The notes: a model not told the origin generated them from the letters alone. DNA of 52,161 nucleotides from Beverwykella pulmonaria (GCA_001599595.1 BCHH01000027.1:1-52161), one strand, 5' to 3'. Shown: positions 20,619 through 31,499, counted from the first letter of the stretch. A program made the numbers and translations.

Positions 20619-23600
20619 ATCATTGTTCCCAATAGTCGGTCCGACTGTTAGTTACTGTTACTAACAGTTGGATTCCTGGGCAGTTGGTTAGTAAGGGGAC
20701 CCCCCTCTGTAACTGACTGATGGATGAGGCTGTAGTTACTGCAGTAACTGCCCTATACAGACTTTTTATTGGTGTTGAGGCTGGAGATGAGACCTGCCAA
20801 GGGCGCCGGTGATAAGCTGTGGAGATTTGATGCCGGATTCGTCAAATCTCCATAATAAACTCAACTCTCTCCCCTGGTCACAGCCCGACACCCTTCAATA
20901 TAAGGTCCTTCTTGACGTCCTAGAATTGTATGCCTCGCCACCCAACGTCGTCGTCGTCGTCATCGTCGTCGTCGGCCGGCCCCAGTACTCAAGCCTCGAC
21001 CACCCACTTTGCGTCGTCCCGCCGTTTTGAGAAGGCAAGGGCGACCTCGCCGACGCCCTCTATATCCTCCTCCATTGTTTCGTCGGGCCCGACGCCCTCA
21101 ACGCCTAAGGCTCTGGCTGAGTTGCTCTCAAAGGCCTTCCCCCGCAAAGTGGGCCAGAACAACGGTGTTGAGTTCCCAGTGGACTGGGGCAATATACACT
21201 ACGCCAGCAAGCTCCTGCTCGCATCGCGGGTGGGATATCAGGTGCGGGACCTGCGCCAGGTCTCTGGCAAGGCCAAGGCGTTGAATATTTGGCGTTACGG
21301 CGCGGACCTAGTTTATATTGACGCTGTTGGCAAGCGCACAAGGCTCTGGCTCTGTAAGACCTGCCACCTAAAGGGGTTGACGACAGCTTGCAAAGCTGTC
21401 AATTCCACTGCGCACATCGCCACCCATCTCCAGAAGGAGCACTCCGTTGGTGTTGTAAATGGCCAGCTGTTCCCAACAGGACAACTAGGGCTGCCAGATC
21501 TATGGGCAGCGTCGCGAGCAGCAGGTAGTGCTTTTGGGGGGAGCTATACGCTATGGCAGGAGACGTTGTTGTTGAGAGCGTATGTGGACTGGGTTATACT
21601 TCAAGACGTGAGTTTCAACTCAGCCACCTTGGCTGAAGTCCAGAGTCTTATTGCGTGGAATTGACTTGATCTTCTTGAAGCTCTACTATTATCAACAACC
21701 ACCCTTTCTAGCTATATAGTAGATGGTTTAAAAGCGCGCAAAGCAGAGATTCAATTGATACTAAATTTAGCTGTTAGCAAGGTGGCGTTGAGCGTGGACG
21801 TATGGACTTCACCTAACCACTTTTTATTTCTAGCAGTAGTTGCTTACTTTGTTGGTATGCTAAGCTCTTGCGCGTTGTCCCTGTAAATTACTGTAAACTA
21901 ACAACTTATAGATCTTAACAACCAACCCTAGGATTTGCTTATTGGCTTCAAGAACCTCCTTGGGGACCATACAGGCGCTAATTAGGCTATTGCCATTCTC
22001 TCTGTTATCAACAGCTACAATATTGCCACCAAGTTTAGCTGCTTTGTAGGCGACAACGCAACAAACAATAACGCTGAGCTCATCGCAGGCCTCAACCTCC
22101 ACCCTGACATTTCCATCACCTTTGAACACTATATACGCTGCGCAGGCCATATAATTAACCTTGTTGTCAAGGCCCTAATATATGGCAACGGCGTTAACAA
22201 GTTTGAAGAAGAGTTAGCTTAGGCTGCGCCCTGGGATTAGTTTCAACTGTACAGAAAGCATGGGGTTGTTGGGAAGCTGCACAACTTTGTTAACGCCGTC
22301 CTTGCGTCCCACAAACGCTGACAGCTGTTCAAGACTATACAAACTGAGCTAAGCGACGAGGACCCTCTCTGGTGATTTGGCAGTCTCCATTTAATACAGG
22401 ACGGCAGGATTAGGTGGCACTCAGTGTATTGCATGCTCTTACGTTGTTATGAGCTTTGAGACCTAATCTCTAGGTTCACGCGTTAGTGGAGAGCCCTGTC
22501 AGACGCTGATGACGTTAACGACGGCGATGAGGTTGATGAGGAGGACTAGGAGGAGCTAGACTACAATCCATTGACTGACGCCCTCTCTAACAACGAGTGG
22601 GATGAGGTTAAAGAGCTTGCCAACTTCCTTGAGCCCTTCTATCAGATGACTCTGAGACTTGAGGGCAACGTTAGCACCTCTGGGTACGGGAGTCTCTGGC
22701 AGACGCTCGTCAACTTGCAACACCTTTGGCGGAGACTCTACAAAGTCAAGGACGCTGTTGCCCACAAGTCTGACAAATCCTACATTAAAAGCGCCACTAA
22801 GTTTGCCATACAGAAGCTCACATTGTATTTTGTTAAGCTTGTAATGGACTAGCCGTCCTTACCTTACTGCGTCGCGACGGCTCTTAACCTGCAGCTTTGG
22901 CTACTCTAGTTTTAAGGGCAGTGGTTAGCTTACCCAGCTTGGTACAAGAAAGCCAAGAGATCCTTAAAAGACGTCTTTTAACGCTACGTTGATGCGGAGG
23001 AGGAGGAGGTAGTTGAGCTTAACGCCTCCGCCCTCCGTCGTCGCAAGACTCCGGGTGGCAAATATTACAACAAGGAGTTTGAGGAGACTATGGCTGTCAA
23101 CCTCCACCTACAGACCAGCTCTCAGGCCCACAAGAAGGCCTGGACGTCAAACGAGCTCACGACGTATTTTGACAATATACGTGGAGACCTCCTTGTTGCT
23201 TAGGACGAGGACCCAATTTACAGAGACCCTATGACTTGGTGGCATTATGTGGGTAAGAAGCAGTACCCTATTTTGTACAAAGTCGCCCTTGATTATTTAT
23301 CTATACCTGCCACCTCTTGTGAGTGTAAGAGGTGCTTTAGCAAAGCACGGAGGACTATATTAATGGATAGAAACCTCCTTTCGCCAGCTACAATTAAGGC
23401 ATTGCAACTCCAACGCAATTGGATACAAAACAAGGCTGTTGGGAGTGAGCTAAACGAGCTTACATCTCACATCTCCGCCAGAGGGATATTTGAGGATATG
23501 GACGACAATTTGGGGTTTACGACTCCAGTTACTCTAGTAACTACCCCCTTCAGTTACAGAGCTATTGAGTAGTAAGCCGTTACGGCAGCCCCTAGTTACG

Positions 23601-23700
23601 GTACCCTCCCGTCCCCCCNNNNNNNNNNNNNNNNNNNNNNNNNNNNNNNNNNNNNNNNNNNNNNNNNNNNNNNNNNNNNNNNNNNNNNNNNNNNNNNNNN
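20619..23700 (+). mobile_element. hAT DNA transposon nested in copy 1
   Basis: Comparison with copy 2 places the insertion exactly. AAACCCCC (20611-20618) precedes it and the bases after it end in ACCCCT (23703-23708), an 8-bp target duplication with one transition, partly hidden by the gap. The element begins CATCATTGTTCCC. Subterminal palindromes include AGTCGGTCCGACT (20633-20645) and repeated AGTTACTG/CAGTAACT words near both ends. The right terminus falls in the ambiguous run 23619-23702, so the inverted repeat cannot be confirmed. It lies in an intron, so it may have been tolerated at first. Confidence 0.9.
20930..23572 (+). pseudogene. hAT transposase (BED-finger, C-terminal dimerisation domain), stop-interrupted
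   Basis: A single frame from ATG 20930 to TAG at 23572 (about 880 codons) has no frameshift, and its first 244 codons are open. Order: Ser/Thr-rich start; a BED-type zinc finger with CKTC and then H-x4-H (21351-21456); SVDVWTSP near 21800 (first catalytic Asp region); GDNATNN near 22050 (second Asp); RCAGHIINLVVKAL near 22135; and the dimerisation region WWHYVGKKQYPILYKVALDY with LSIPATSCECKRCFS (23240-23345), diagnostic of hAT. It would cut and paste the element and bind its subterminal repeats. About a dozen stops, mostly TAG and some TGA, inactivate it. GC content is higher and RIP damage lighter than in the surrounding unit. Confidence 0.9.
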
Positions 23701-23702
23701 NN
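23619..23702. other. Assembly gap (84 ambiguous bases)
   Basis: A run of N covers the right end of the hAT element and all but the last bases of its target duplication. Scattered single N follow up to 25143. Confidence 0.99.
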
Positions 23703-26700
23703 ACCCCTATATATCCNGTACTACTCTGGAGAGTGGTATATGTTGCTAGGAAGACTACTTGAATAAAATTTTACAGTTCTTGACTACATACTAATAAGCC
23801 ATACAGAGAATCCTCAACAGCAGAGCACCATTGAAGATGCCGTGCTGTCTGACGAAAACGTATCTGATTACCACCCTAATCAAGAGCTTGACAATAACGA
23901 AGACTTTTTATTATACAATGACATCCCTTCACCCTCACCCGCGTTAGCGCCTCGCTCTGTAGCCTCATCCAAGCAAGAGGATTTCATACTGTTTGAAGAC
24001 AACAAGGATTAGTATTATCTGTCTGGGGCAGAGGATAAACCTACGCCGTTTGTGAGATCTTGACCTGTGGCTCAACGTCCCTNAGTAGTCAGCAGCACAT
24101 NACTCTCTGATNATTCTACNAACAGAAGACCCAATACTNCAACTCTNGCAGGCCAGCNAGTCNAGCACTGTTACTCNAATNGATGTTTATGCNATACCCT
24201 GCCCTGTTGTGATGGCATTACCTTAAAGCAACTTGCGAATCTTATTACTGCGCGTATAGGCCAACCNACTAGCAATAAGGATACACNATTCCAGCCTATT
24301 AGTCTGCNACGCATTCTGTCCTCTTATACCNACTAGCCTCTAAAGCATGACTAGGAAGCATTATTAACAGGTCACAATCTAGATGCCCAACAACAGAACC
24401 CTNATGCGCCTCNAACATTAAATCTCTNGCTATCTAAAGCNNAATTTCTCTNGGAGGTTCCNAATTATCAACTTTNACGCGTTTTTAACGTGGACAGCGT
24501 ACTATTTTCTCCTACTAGCCTTGGCGTATTCTAGAATAATGTTTAATACTTATTTATGCCACTGTTTATGCGCAGTATTTAACAAAACTAACGCATCTAT
24601 ATCCCTGGGGTCAATCTTAAACATAACAAGTGTATATTGTTATGTTAAGACGCACGTTGGTTGTGTATGGTATATTTTCCTAGAATGCTAACAAAGTACA
24701 TAGATAGTTATGGCAAGACTAAAGAGTCGCGGACGCAATACTTAGATGACTATGTGTTNGGTATATNGANNGACNAGGTTGTGCTGCCNGCATTTNATGC
24801 TNTATGTAGCAACAGCTGCTGTTAAGCCTATCTAGGTTTGTTCTAAGAGATTAAAACAAAGGCGCTAGTAAAGAGAGAAGTTTGTTAACAGGATAATCCC
24901 TACACACAAATAGACCTTTGAATATTAGTATCCTCTAACCTGTTAGCTCTATTGTGGGATTAGATGCTTGTTTTTGCGCGCAATGTTAACGTTGCCTGCC
25001 TTAGTCCTAATGCCTTTAGCAATCCTATTCTTTTTATATCAAATCACAACCTCAAAGAAAGCAATATNAAGACTTCAACGTTTGCNNAGACTTAGGCAGC
25101 CTTTTTCNGCNACTATAATCTTTGCTNGACCNCCTCTTATGTGNAGAGACACTTATTTTGGCTGGATTTTGGACAAGAGATGTATTCTAATTAACCTAGG
25201 ACTACTTTGCTGCGTAAGAGTAGTTGCAATTATAAATAGGCGCAGCAGTTTAACAACCCAATAGATTACTCTAAGACTGCAATCTCTACCTATCCCTGGG
25301 CAATTACAGATGCTAGATTAGTAACAGTAGAGATTAGACAAAGCAACCTCTTCTAGATAAGCAGCATTACGTACAGCAAAGCCTATAATAAGAACAAAGA
25401 ACAGTTTGCAACACTATACAAAGGTCTCCACCTATTTTAAAACAAACTCTTTGAACTACTTGCGTATTTAGATAAACAAATAAAGGCTATTGCTACTAGA
25501 ACAGCAACTAGCAATCTGCTAACTGCGTTTAGCAGGGACTAGGTGTTAAAACAGTGGCAAGATGTTAAAGAACGTATCTTTGCGGTCCTAGACACCTCAA
25601 GGCACAGGTTATACAGTAATTGACAGGAACTCTGGACAACTATTAACTTCTATTAAGGCCTTAAAGAAAATCTATTTGTGTCTAATAAACTAGACAAGAT
25701 CTGTAATATAAACAGCACACACTAGTCCTTCTGGATTTTATCTACAGAGCATGTAAACAACTTCTGCTTGGCTAAATTAAACTGCTAGATCCTCTGCATA
25801 GAGAGACTTATTGCCGCAGCTAAATTTACAAAAGGCACTGCTACTATACTCTCCGTCTCCAAGCAACAGACAAATAGCCTTATGTCAACAACAGTAGCAC
25901 GCGTGCTATGTCTATCTCTTGGCTGCCTTGATCCAAAAACCTTCCCTTCCCTTTGGCTTAGAAAGAGATAGACAAAAGGTTAGAACTATTGTTGCACTGG
26001 CAGCTCTGGTGCAAAACAGTGACTGCTAATATAGCAAAAAAGAAGAGGTCTTGAGTTAAAAGACTTACTAGAAGCCCATAGCATGGCATGGTTACCTTAC
26101 TAACTTGGCATTTGGTCCACGAATGAACCCTTCTTCCGCATTAACCAATTTTACTACCTAGATATTGCCTATAATATACTAAACAGTAACAAACGTGGCT
26201 TAGCCCACGTACGCCAGCGTACTAGAGAGGGTTGAATGCGAGAGTATATTAGCAAGCTTATTAGAGAAATAGACTGATTGCCACAACGCAGGCAGGTTGT
26301 GGAATTAACACAACTTTTTTTAGTAATGGCTGAAATAGTAGTGCAGGCCTACAATCTCTTTGTCCTTAATAGAATCTAGGCACTATAGTACACACACGCA
26401 AAAACCTAACGCAGTCCTAAGGCCTTTAAGGAAGCGGCTGGATTAAGCTTGGATGCAGAGGCAGGTCTTGAAACGTTGTGCTACAACATGATTAAGAGGT
26501 GCCTGGTTAACAACATTAGAATGAAGAAGATCTAGTGCGCGTATGTGAAGAATGCACGCTCTAAACACTTCCCTAAATAGGAATTAGGCACTTAGATTAG
26601 GCAATTAATGCCTCTTTTTAGTGAGGGTTTGCAAGGAGATCCAAACTGGTTACAGCAATCCTTGTTTAAAAAGAAAACAATTGAAATGGTAAGTGTAATC

Positions 26701-27418
26701 CAAGCAGCAGTCCAGCCTAACTTTTATAACTAGGCTACTACACTATTCTACTAGCAACTTTATTAGACATTAAGTTTGTGTGTTTATGCGGCATTGCATT
26801 ATAATAAAACCAAGGCAGCCACGCTGCTCAAGGGCAACCCTAGTGGAAATTTGGCAGAGACGTATAAAGAGTGAAAGAATTAGTCTCCCTTAGAGAGAAC
26901 AAAGTGGATGTTCCCTAAATTTAGAAGTGAGGATGCTCTAACCCTTTACAACAGTACTGGCGCTGTAGAATTATCACTTGCAAAGTGTGCTTAGGGTTTG
27001 ATTGCGATGCAAGTTATCAACGAAAGGGATAGACAAGAAAGCGTAGAACAAGTATCTAGGCTTATGCGCGACTAAGCCTCTCTTAACGGAACCCTGAGCT
27101 GAAGCATGACAAGCCTTAAGAGGTTCTATAAGTAATTTAAAGAGTACACAGCGGAGGTGGACTAGTATAAGCAAGATGATGAAGAGGAAAGCAATTAGCT
27201 GCAAAAAAATTGACGCGCGCAAGAAAGTTCAACACAGTTGTCAACATTAGAAAGCTCAACACCATGGTTAGGGTTAGAAGGATCAACACAGTTGTTGGGA
27301 TTGGATTTATTAGTACTTAGCGAGGCTGCTGAACACTTATTATAACTTGGTGTAGACAATCTTTTGCACACTTAATGCACTGATGCTTGTATCTAGTTAA
27401 GAGTAACTGTTTGCTATA

Positions 27419-27450
27419 AGGGTTTTGCAAATACTATTTCTCAAACCTCT
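27419..27450. repeat. Unit palindrome P10
   Basis: AGGGTTTTGCAAATACTATTTCTCAAACCTCT, in the 3' region of the AT-hook gene, with the left and right tips each mutated at one position. Confidence 0.85.
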
Positions 27451-27809
27451 AAAGAAATAAAGTCTTGTTAGTAGCAAAGGGAGAACGACAGACAGCATAA
27501 ACACAACAGCATAATTGTAAGGTGTGACAGTGCCGCTCGCCAGCTTGACTGTTATTACTTGTTAGATTAAAGCACTATTTTGGCTTCAAGAATAATATGG
27601 TCACGTTGTGAGATGAATGAACAATAAATATTGATGAATTAATTGATTAATTCTTGTGTCGCGTCCCAGTCATTGTGTTCTTGGCTGGGTTTTATTTCTT
27701 GCTTAACCCTATGCGTTTAGTCCTATTTTGTGATCTGTTGCAGGCCTATTTAAGCACATTTTGCCCAATACCACAACTAATACCCGTCCATCTGACACTT
27801 TGTCTACTT

Positions 27810-27841
27810 GGGGGTTATAGAAATACTATTTCCTAAACCCC
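27810..27841. repeat. Unit palindrome P11
   Basis: GGGGGTTATAGAAATACTATTTCCTAAACCCC, followed by TATATAG. It lies in the spacer upstream of the small ORF at 28084. Confidence 0.88.
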
Positions 27842-28083
27842 TATATAGCCCTTACATCTAACATTACTTAAACGCGTAATGGTGGCAGGCAGTCAGCTCC
27901 ACCACGCATTATAAGAGCTGCTTTGCCTGAATCTGCCTAAGACAATAGTTGAACACTTGGATAGTGGTGCAAGGAAAGAGTCCTGGTTTTTCTTTTAACT
28001 GCCTGCCCCGTCATCACACATATATATGGGCATCCAAACGCCCCACGCCTTACCTTTACTCTACACTAAAATTAGATGCAACA

Positions 28084-28200
28084 ATGGCGCATGCTCAGCT
28101 CAACCACGCCATACAACGTATACGCGCTACACCATATTACAATCTTAGGACATGCTTAGTTGGAGTGGACCTGGACGGTACTGCACTGTATATAGTGTAA
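28084..28200 (+). CDS. Short ORF or first exon, unknown function
   Basis: ATG in a good context (AACAATGG) follows a TATA-like box about 60 bases upstream and opens 38 codons (MAHAQLNHAIQRIRATPYYN...). Unlike its neighbours it has no RIP stop before TAA. Directly after the stop comes a repeat-containing segment with a solo LTR, so this may be the first exon of a gene interrupted by insertion, possibly the Myb gene downstream. No family is recognised. Confidence 0.35.
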   Translation: MAHAQLNHAIQRIRATPYYNLRTCLVGVDLDGTALYIV

Positions 28201-28228
28201 AAGGCTACAGACCTTAGGAATACTTAGT

Positions 28229-28472
28229 TGGTGAACCTTGGAACCTTAGGTCAGGGTGACTAAGCATATTTCACGTATATGGCTAAAGGTCCTGAACCCC
28301 TAAGATGTAAGAGGCCACAGACCTTAAGAGGCTATAAACCTTGGGAGGCCACAGACCTCAGGAGGCTACTGACCTTAGAAGCAATGGGTTGGGGAACCTT
28401 GGAACCTCTGGTTGGGGTGACTAAGCACATTCTATGTATATAGCTGAGGTTTCAAACCTCTGAGACTCTGCA
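28229..28472. repeat. Direct duplication with short internal repeats
   Basis: GAACCTTGGAACCT...GGGTGACTAAGCA at about 28232-28310 recurs at 28392-28470. Between them short units of GAGGCCACAGACCT / GAGGCTA repeat three to four times. There is no coding potential; it may be part of an unidentified inserted element spanning roughly 28200-29050. Confidence 0.75.
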
Positions 28473-28513
28473 TTAAATTCATAAGTATTCTTCTGGCACT
28501 ATATTGGCTCCTC

Positions 28514-28939
28514 TGTAACAATTTGAACAATTGTTCTATTACGTGACTAAACTGCTCCCTGCCAAATCCTAATACAGATCCTATTCCTACCTAAACTAGT
28601 AGGACTTTGGTTCCTGACCTGCTCCCCACTTAACTCTAATACAGGCTTAATCTATATCTAAACCTGTATTACCTTGGTTCCTGACCAGCTCCTGATGCAA
28701 CTCCAATACGGGTCCTTATCTGAACCTATAGTACCTTGGCTTTGTTATTTCTTATCTCTCTTTGTGTATATAAACTAGTCGTGTCGTTAGTTAGATCAGG
28801 TAGCTTTTGATTATCCTTTTGTACCTGGCCTATAGGTGTCAATTCTATCTTGGGTATTTGTTATCACTCGTGCACTCCCATATGCCTTGGTAGTGATTTG
28901 CACCTGAATCTGATTGTTCTGATATCCTGCGCTGTTACA
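28514..28939 (+). mobile_element. RIP-decayed solo LTR, same family as 1558-1984
   Basis: It starts TGTAACAATTTG and ends GCGCTGTTACA, and matches the reverse complement of the solo LTR at 1558-1984 along its length, including the GTGTATATAAACTAG promoter segment. Flanking TCCTC (28509-28513) and TCCTT (28940-28944) form a 5-bp target duplication with one C-to-T difference. Compared with the other copy it is strongly depleted of C, so this copy has passed through RIP while the other has not. Confidence 0.92.
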
Positions 28940-29114
28940 TCCTTGAGCACCTGGCCCCTTACATATAGGATGGTTTTCCCTAAGTATCTCTTCTCTCTCT
29001 ATGTTAGGTTAGGTGAAATAGACACAACTTATCTGTTTATTTAGCTCGCGCATGCACAATATGGAGACCGAACCTGTTATCACATAAGGTGTATCTTGCT
29101 TGAGCTCTGCCTTA

Positions 29115-29146
29115 AGGGGTTGGGAAATAGTATTTCGCAAACCCCT
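29115..29146. repeat. Unit palindrome P12
   Basis: AGGGGTTGGGAAATAGTATTTCGCAAACCCCT, about 300 bases upstream of the Myb gene. Its presence shows that this end of the region belongs to the same unit as P1-P11. Confidence 0.9.
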
Positions 29147-29257
29147 AGTACATTACCATTCAACCAACACGGATACGAATCTAGCGTACTCTTCTAGCTT
29201 AGCTGCGACGATCTAGTCCTGAACAAGTGTGGTGTTGTTGGCAATCAAGATTGGCAG

Positions 29258-29309
29258 GTAAGCAGCTAAAGTTGATTTAGACAATTTTGAAACTTACACT
29301 ATCTCGCAG
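29258..29309 (+). other. Candidate intron upstream of the Myb ORF
   Basis: GTAAGC donor, AACTTACAC branch-like site and CTCGCAG acceptor define 52 bases. The flanking frame (DLVLNKCGVVGNQDWQ before, VSIPNQDTPNLSCILI after) joins in phase 0 and ends at a TAA near 29432. This may be a 5' exon of the Myb gene or a separate small gene; no family is recognised. Confidence 0.45.
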
Positions 29310-29450
29310 GTTAGCATTCCTAATCAGGATACCCCTAACCTTTCCTGTATCCTCATCTAATACCATCATCCTTTGCATTTTCTTTGGCAAAGGTGTGAAG
29401 CTGTTTATTGTCTCTTAACCATGCATAATCTATAATACACGTCTAATACT

Positions 29451-30521
29451 ATGTCTTCTCCTCAGCTTGACAATTCTTTTGTCGGAAACAATCTCCTTGC
29501 GAATCTTAATAAAGCTGAAGCAGTGGTTAAGTATCCATCTACAGCTCCTCCATTGAACGCAATGCCAACTGCAGATGCCTGGGCAGGTGCTATAGCTCCC
29601 TTAAACACGCAGCCACTTTGTGATATTACAGACATAGTACGTCTTTGCGTCTCTTATACTTATGTAGCTGACAGTGGATGGTAGCACAACCGCACTAGAT
29701 ATAACATGATTGCTGCCAGTTTGACAAAAGAGGCTAGAGAGCGTCCTAAAGTCCGTTGCTTTGTCGCGGAGAGTCCTCTGGCAAATGCGCTCTAGCAGTC
29801 ACTGTTTCTTAGACACTTCCCATCTAGCACAGAGGGCCGCGGACTCTTTAACGCACTGACATCCACTCAATTCAGCTCTCCTGCACTGTCTCCTACAACG
29901 CCAACCTCCACTACAAGCAAACAAGCATATCAGCGCGGTTAGATAGCGATCTGTGATGGTGGAGTTAGCAATACAAGAAAGAGAGTTTGGAGGAATACAA
30001 ACTTAAGTGTGCCAACTACGCCAGTATCAGTGGTTGATAGCATAGAGCAACTAATGGGTAGCGCTAAATTGCGTACGTCTCAATTTAACCAACCCCCGCT
30101 CATGAACAAGGAGCAAGAGGCGAAATCATGCTTGGTCTCTGTAGACCAAGTGAACTCTGCAGCTGGCTCCATTGGCGATCCTAATTCACAGTTATTCCCT
30201 ATTAGCAACAGCGGTGGCGGAAACCAAGGCGGTACTACTTCTATTCTGTTCTAGGAATACTAGCAGGCGGCAAAGGTAGCCATTAAATCTGCGCACTACC
30301 TATCGCCAATGAAGAGGACAAGGCAAAACTGGACTAGAGCTTAGGAACACGCGTTACAACACTACATGGTTATCCTCCCTTAGAAGTGGGCGAGGATTTT
30401 GCAGTACGACAGCTCAGAAGACAGTTACACGGTGCTTGGATTATTCAACGACCGTAATCTAAAAGATAAGGCACGGATGATGGCTTATACAATGATCCGG
30501 TTTGCATGCTCTCCCGCATAA
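29451..30521 (+). pseudogene. Myb/SANT protein with telobox-like motif, RIP-broken
   Basis: One frame of 357 codons from ATG 29451 to TAA 30519-30521 is interrupted by TAG codons at Gln/Trp positions. Residues 1-285 are Ser/Thr/Pro-rich and unrecognised. Residues about 287-345 read as a Myb/SANT helix-turn-helix: KRTRQNWTRA, a second Trp in KWARIL, and at residues 334-344 DRNLKDKARMM. The last part resembles the telobox (VDLKDKWRN) of telomere-repeat-binding Myb proteins such as the TRF, Taz1 and Teb1 families. It would be a sequence-specific nuclear DNA-binding protein. It is the last gene of the unit, and GGGTTAGGGCTAG opens the next copy 142 bases downstream. Motif seen; telomeric function is inference. 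Confidence 0.6.
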
Positions 30522-30706
30522 TTGATGAGACTGGGCTAACGTGGTACTCTAGTTTGAAAATGGCGGTTCCTGCTGGGTTTGCTAGTTGCATCCCTTATAA
30601 TACTTAACTTGGAAGGCAGCTTAGGGCAATGGGATACAGCTGGTAGGACTTAGTACGCCGGCCAGAGGGTTAGGGCTAGCTCCCTGTCCTTTGCAAAATT
30701 TCGCGG

Positions 30707-31416
30707 ACTTGTCGAAAATCAAAACTTTCGCCCACAGAGCTTGCACAAGCCATACCACGCGCGCACCTAATAGAAACAATGCTGCAAATTTTAATACTAC
30801 TTTCTATGCGCATGCGCAATTTTCTTATGATATTTTTATAATGTATTTAGTATGTATGGCGAAGAATTGGAGGTGCGCAGCATTCTGCACTGCCTTTAGT
30901 GTTCCTTGTTGCAGCGCGCAAATAATAAATGCCAATGCTGACCGCACTACGCCGAATCTGAATTATTTCCAACATACTAATCCGCATCTGAATTATTTCC
31001 AACATCTGTGCACATGCTAACACCAACCGCGCTAAGCCTCTTTTTATAATGTCTGGCGCACAAACTTGTTGAAAATCAAAATTTTCGTGCGCAGAACTTG
31101 CACAAGCTCTACCACGCGCGCACCTAATAGAAACAATGCTGCAAATTTTAATACTATTTTCTATATGCATGCAAAATCCTCTTTTGTTTTTTTAATATTT
31201 AATTTAGTATTTATTATGAAGAATTAGAGGTGCACAGCATTCTGCACTGCCTTTAATGTTTCCTTGTTACAGCGCGCAAATAGTAAATGCTAATGCCAAC
31301 CACACTATGCTAAATCTAAATTATTTCCAACATACTAATCCGCATTTAAATTATTTCTAACATCTGTGCACATGCCAACACCAACCGCGCTAAGCCTCTT
31401 TTTGTAATGTTAGCGC
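30707..31416. repeat. Head block: two direct repeats of about 355 bp (copy 2)
   Basis: This is the exact positional counterpart of 11253-11962. An open minus-strand frame of 107 codons (30847-31170) occurs only in this copy and is not preserved in copy 1, so I do not call it a gene. Confidence 0.85.
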
Positions 31417-31499
31417 TATTCCCCTTCTAATTAGGGGAACCCGTCAAAGCCAACTCTCGCCGCGCCCTTCTCCAATGCATCATCCATCACTATCTATTG

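Larger units (their letters stand above)
20060..27375 (+). pseudogene. Large AT-hook protein gene of the unit, copy 1 (hAT-interrupted, RIP-broken)
   Basis: The proposed exons are 20060-20198, 20252-20548 and 23807-27375, 4,005 nt in one frame (about 1,334 residues), interrupted by RIP stops. Copy 2 begins MRRGRPAKYTEPGAAVAAKR, an AT-hook core (RGRP) for minor-groove DNA binding; copy 1 has a stop at the third codon. A Ser/Pro/Gln-rich segment follows, then a central block with FFRDYN and WMDEVVLPAFNAI, and a long Lys/Gln-rich C-terminal half ending in repeats of the type ESSTQL. I do not recognise the family with certainty. From memory it resembles large uncharacterised repeat-associated fungal proteins with an AT-hook start and a W-x-DE-[IV]-V-LPA motif. 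Its second intron holds palindrome P9 and the hAT element. Confidence 0.65.
27376..28083. other. Spacer after the AT-hook gene (copy 1)
   Basis: About 700 bases hold palindromes P10 and P11, an AT-rich segment (27590-27650) and, at the right end, a TATA-like CACATATATATGG about 60 bases before ATG 28084. No domain is recognisable. Copy 2 has no counterpart in the window because Gypsy-2 interrupts it. Confidence 0.5.
11198..30651 (+). mobile_element. Tandem large unit, copy 1 (SNF2 helicase / AT-hook protein / telobox Myb)
   Basis: The unit begins AGTACGCCGGCCAGAGGG and extends to the base before the same sequence recurs at 30652. It matches copy 2 at a constant offset of 19,454 from 11198 to 20617, then 16,364 from 23707 to 27250; the step of 3,090 is one hAT insertion with its target duplication. 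No other length difference was found, while C/T and G/A differences are frequent. Contents in order: duplicated head block, minisatellite, 722-bp inverted-repeat element, SNF2 gene, AT-hook gene, a small interrupted gene, a solo LTR, and the telobox Myb gene. No reverse transcriptase, tyrosine recombinase or DDE transposase belonging to the unit itself was recognised. Confidence 0.85.

Noticed and set aside
20989..22150. Several long open frames on both strands inside the hAT element
   Set aside because: They overlap the transposase frame, which carries the BED finger and hAT signatures, and have no domains of their own.
11198..30651. Helitron or Starship identity for the tandem unit
   Set aside because: The left end is not TC, no Rep/RecD-type helicase or tyrosine recombinase frame was recognised, and the helicase present is of the SNF2 type.
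30847..31170. Minus-strand ORF of 107 codons in the head block of copy 2
   Set aside because: It spans a non-coding direct repeat, is broken in copy 1 and has no recognisable domain.
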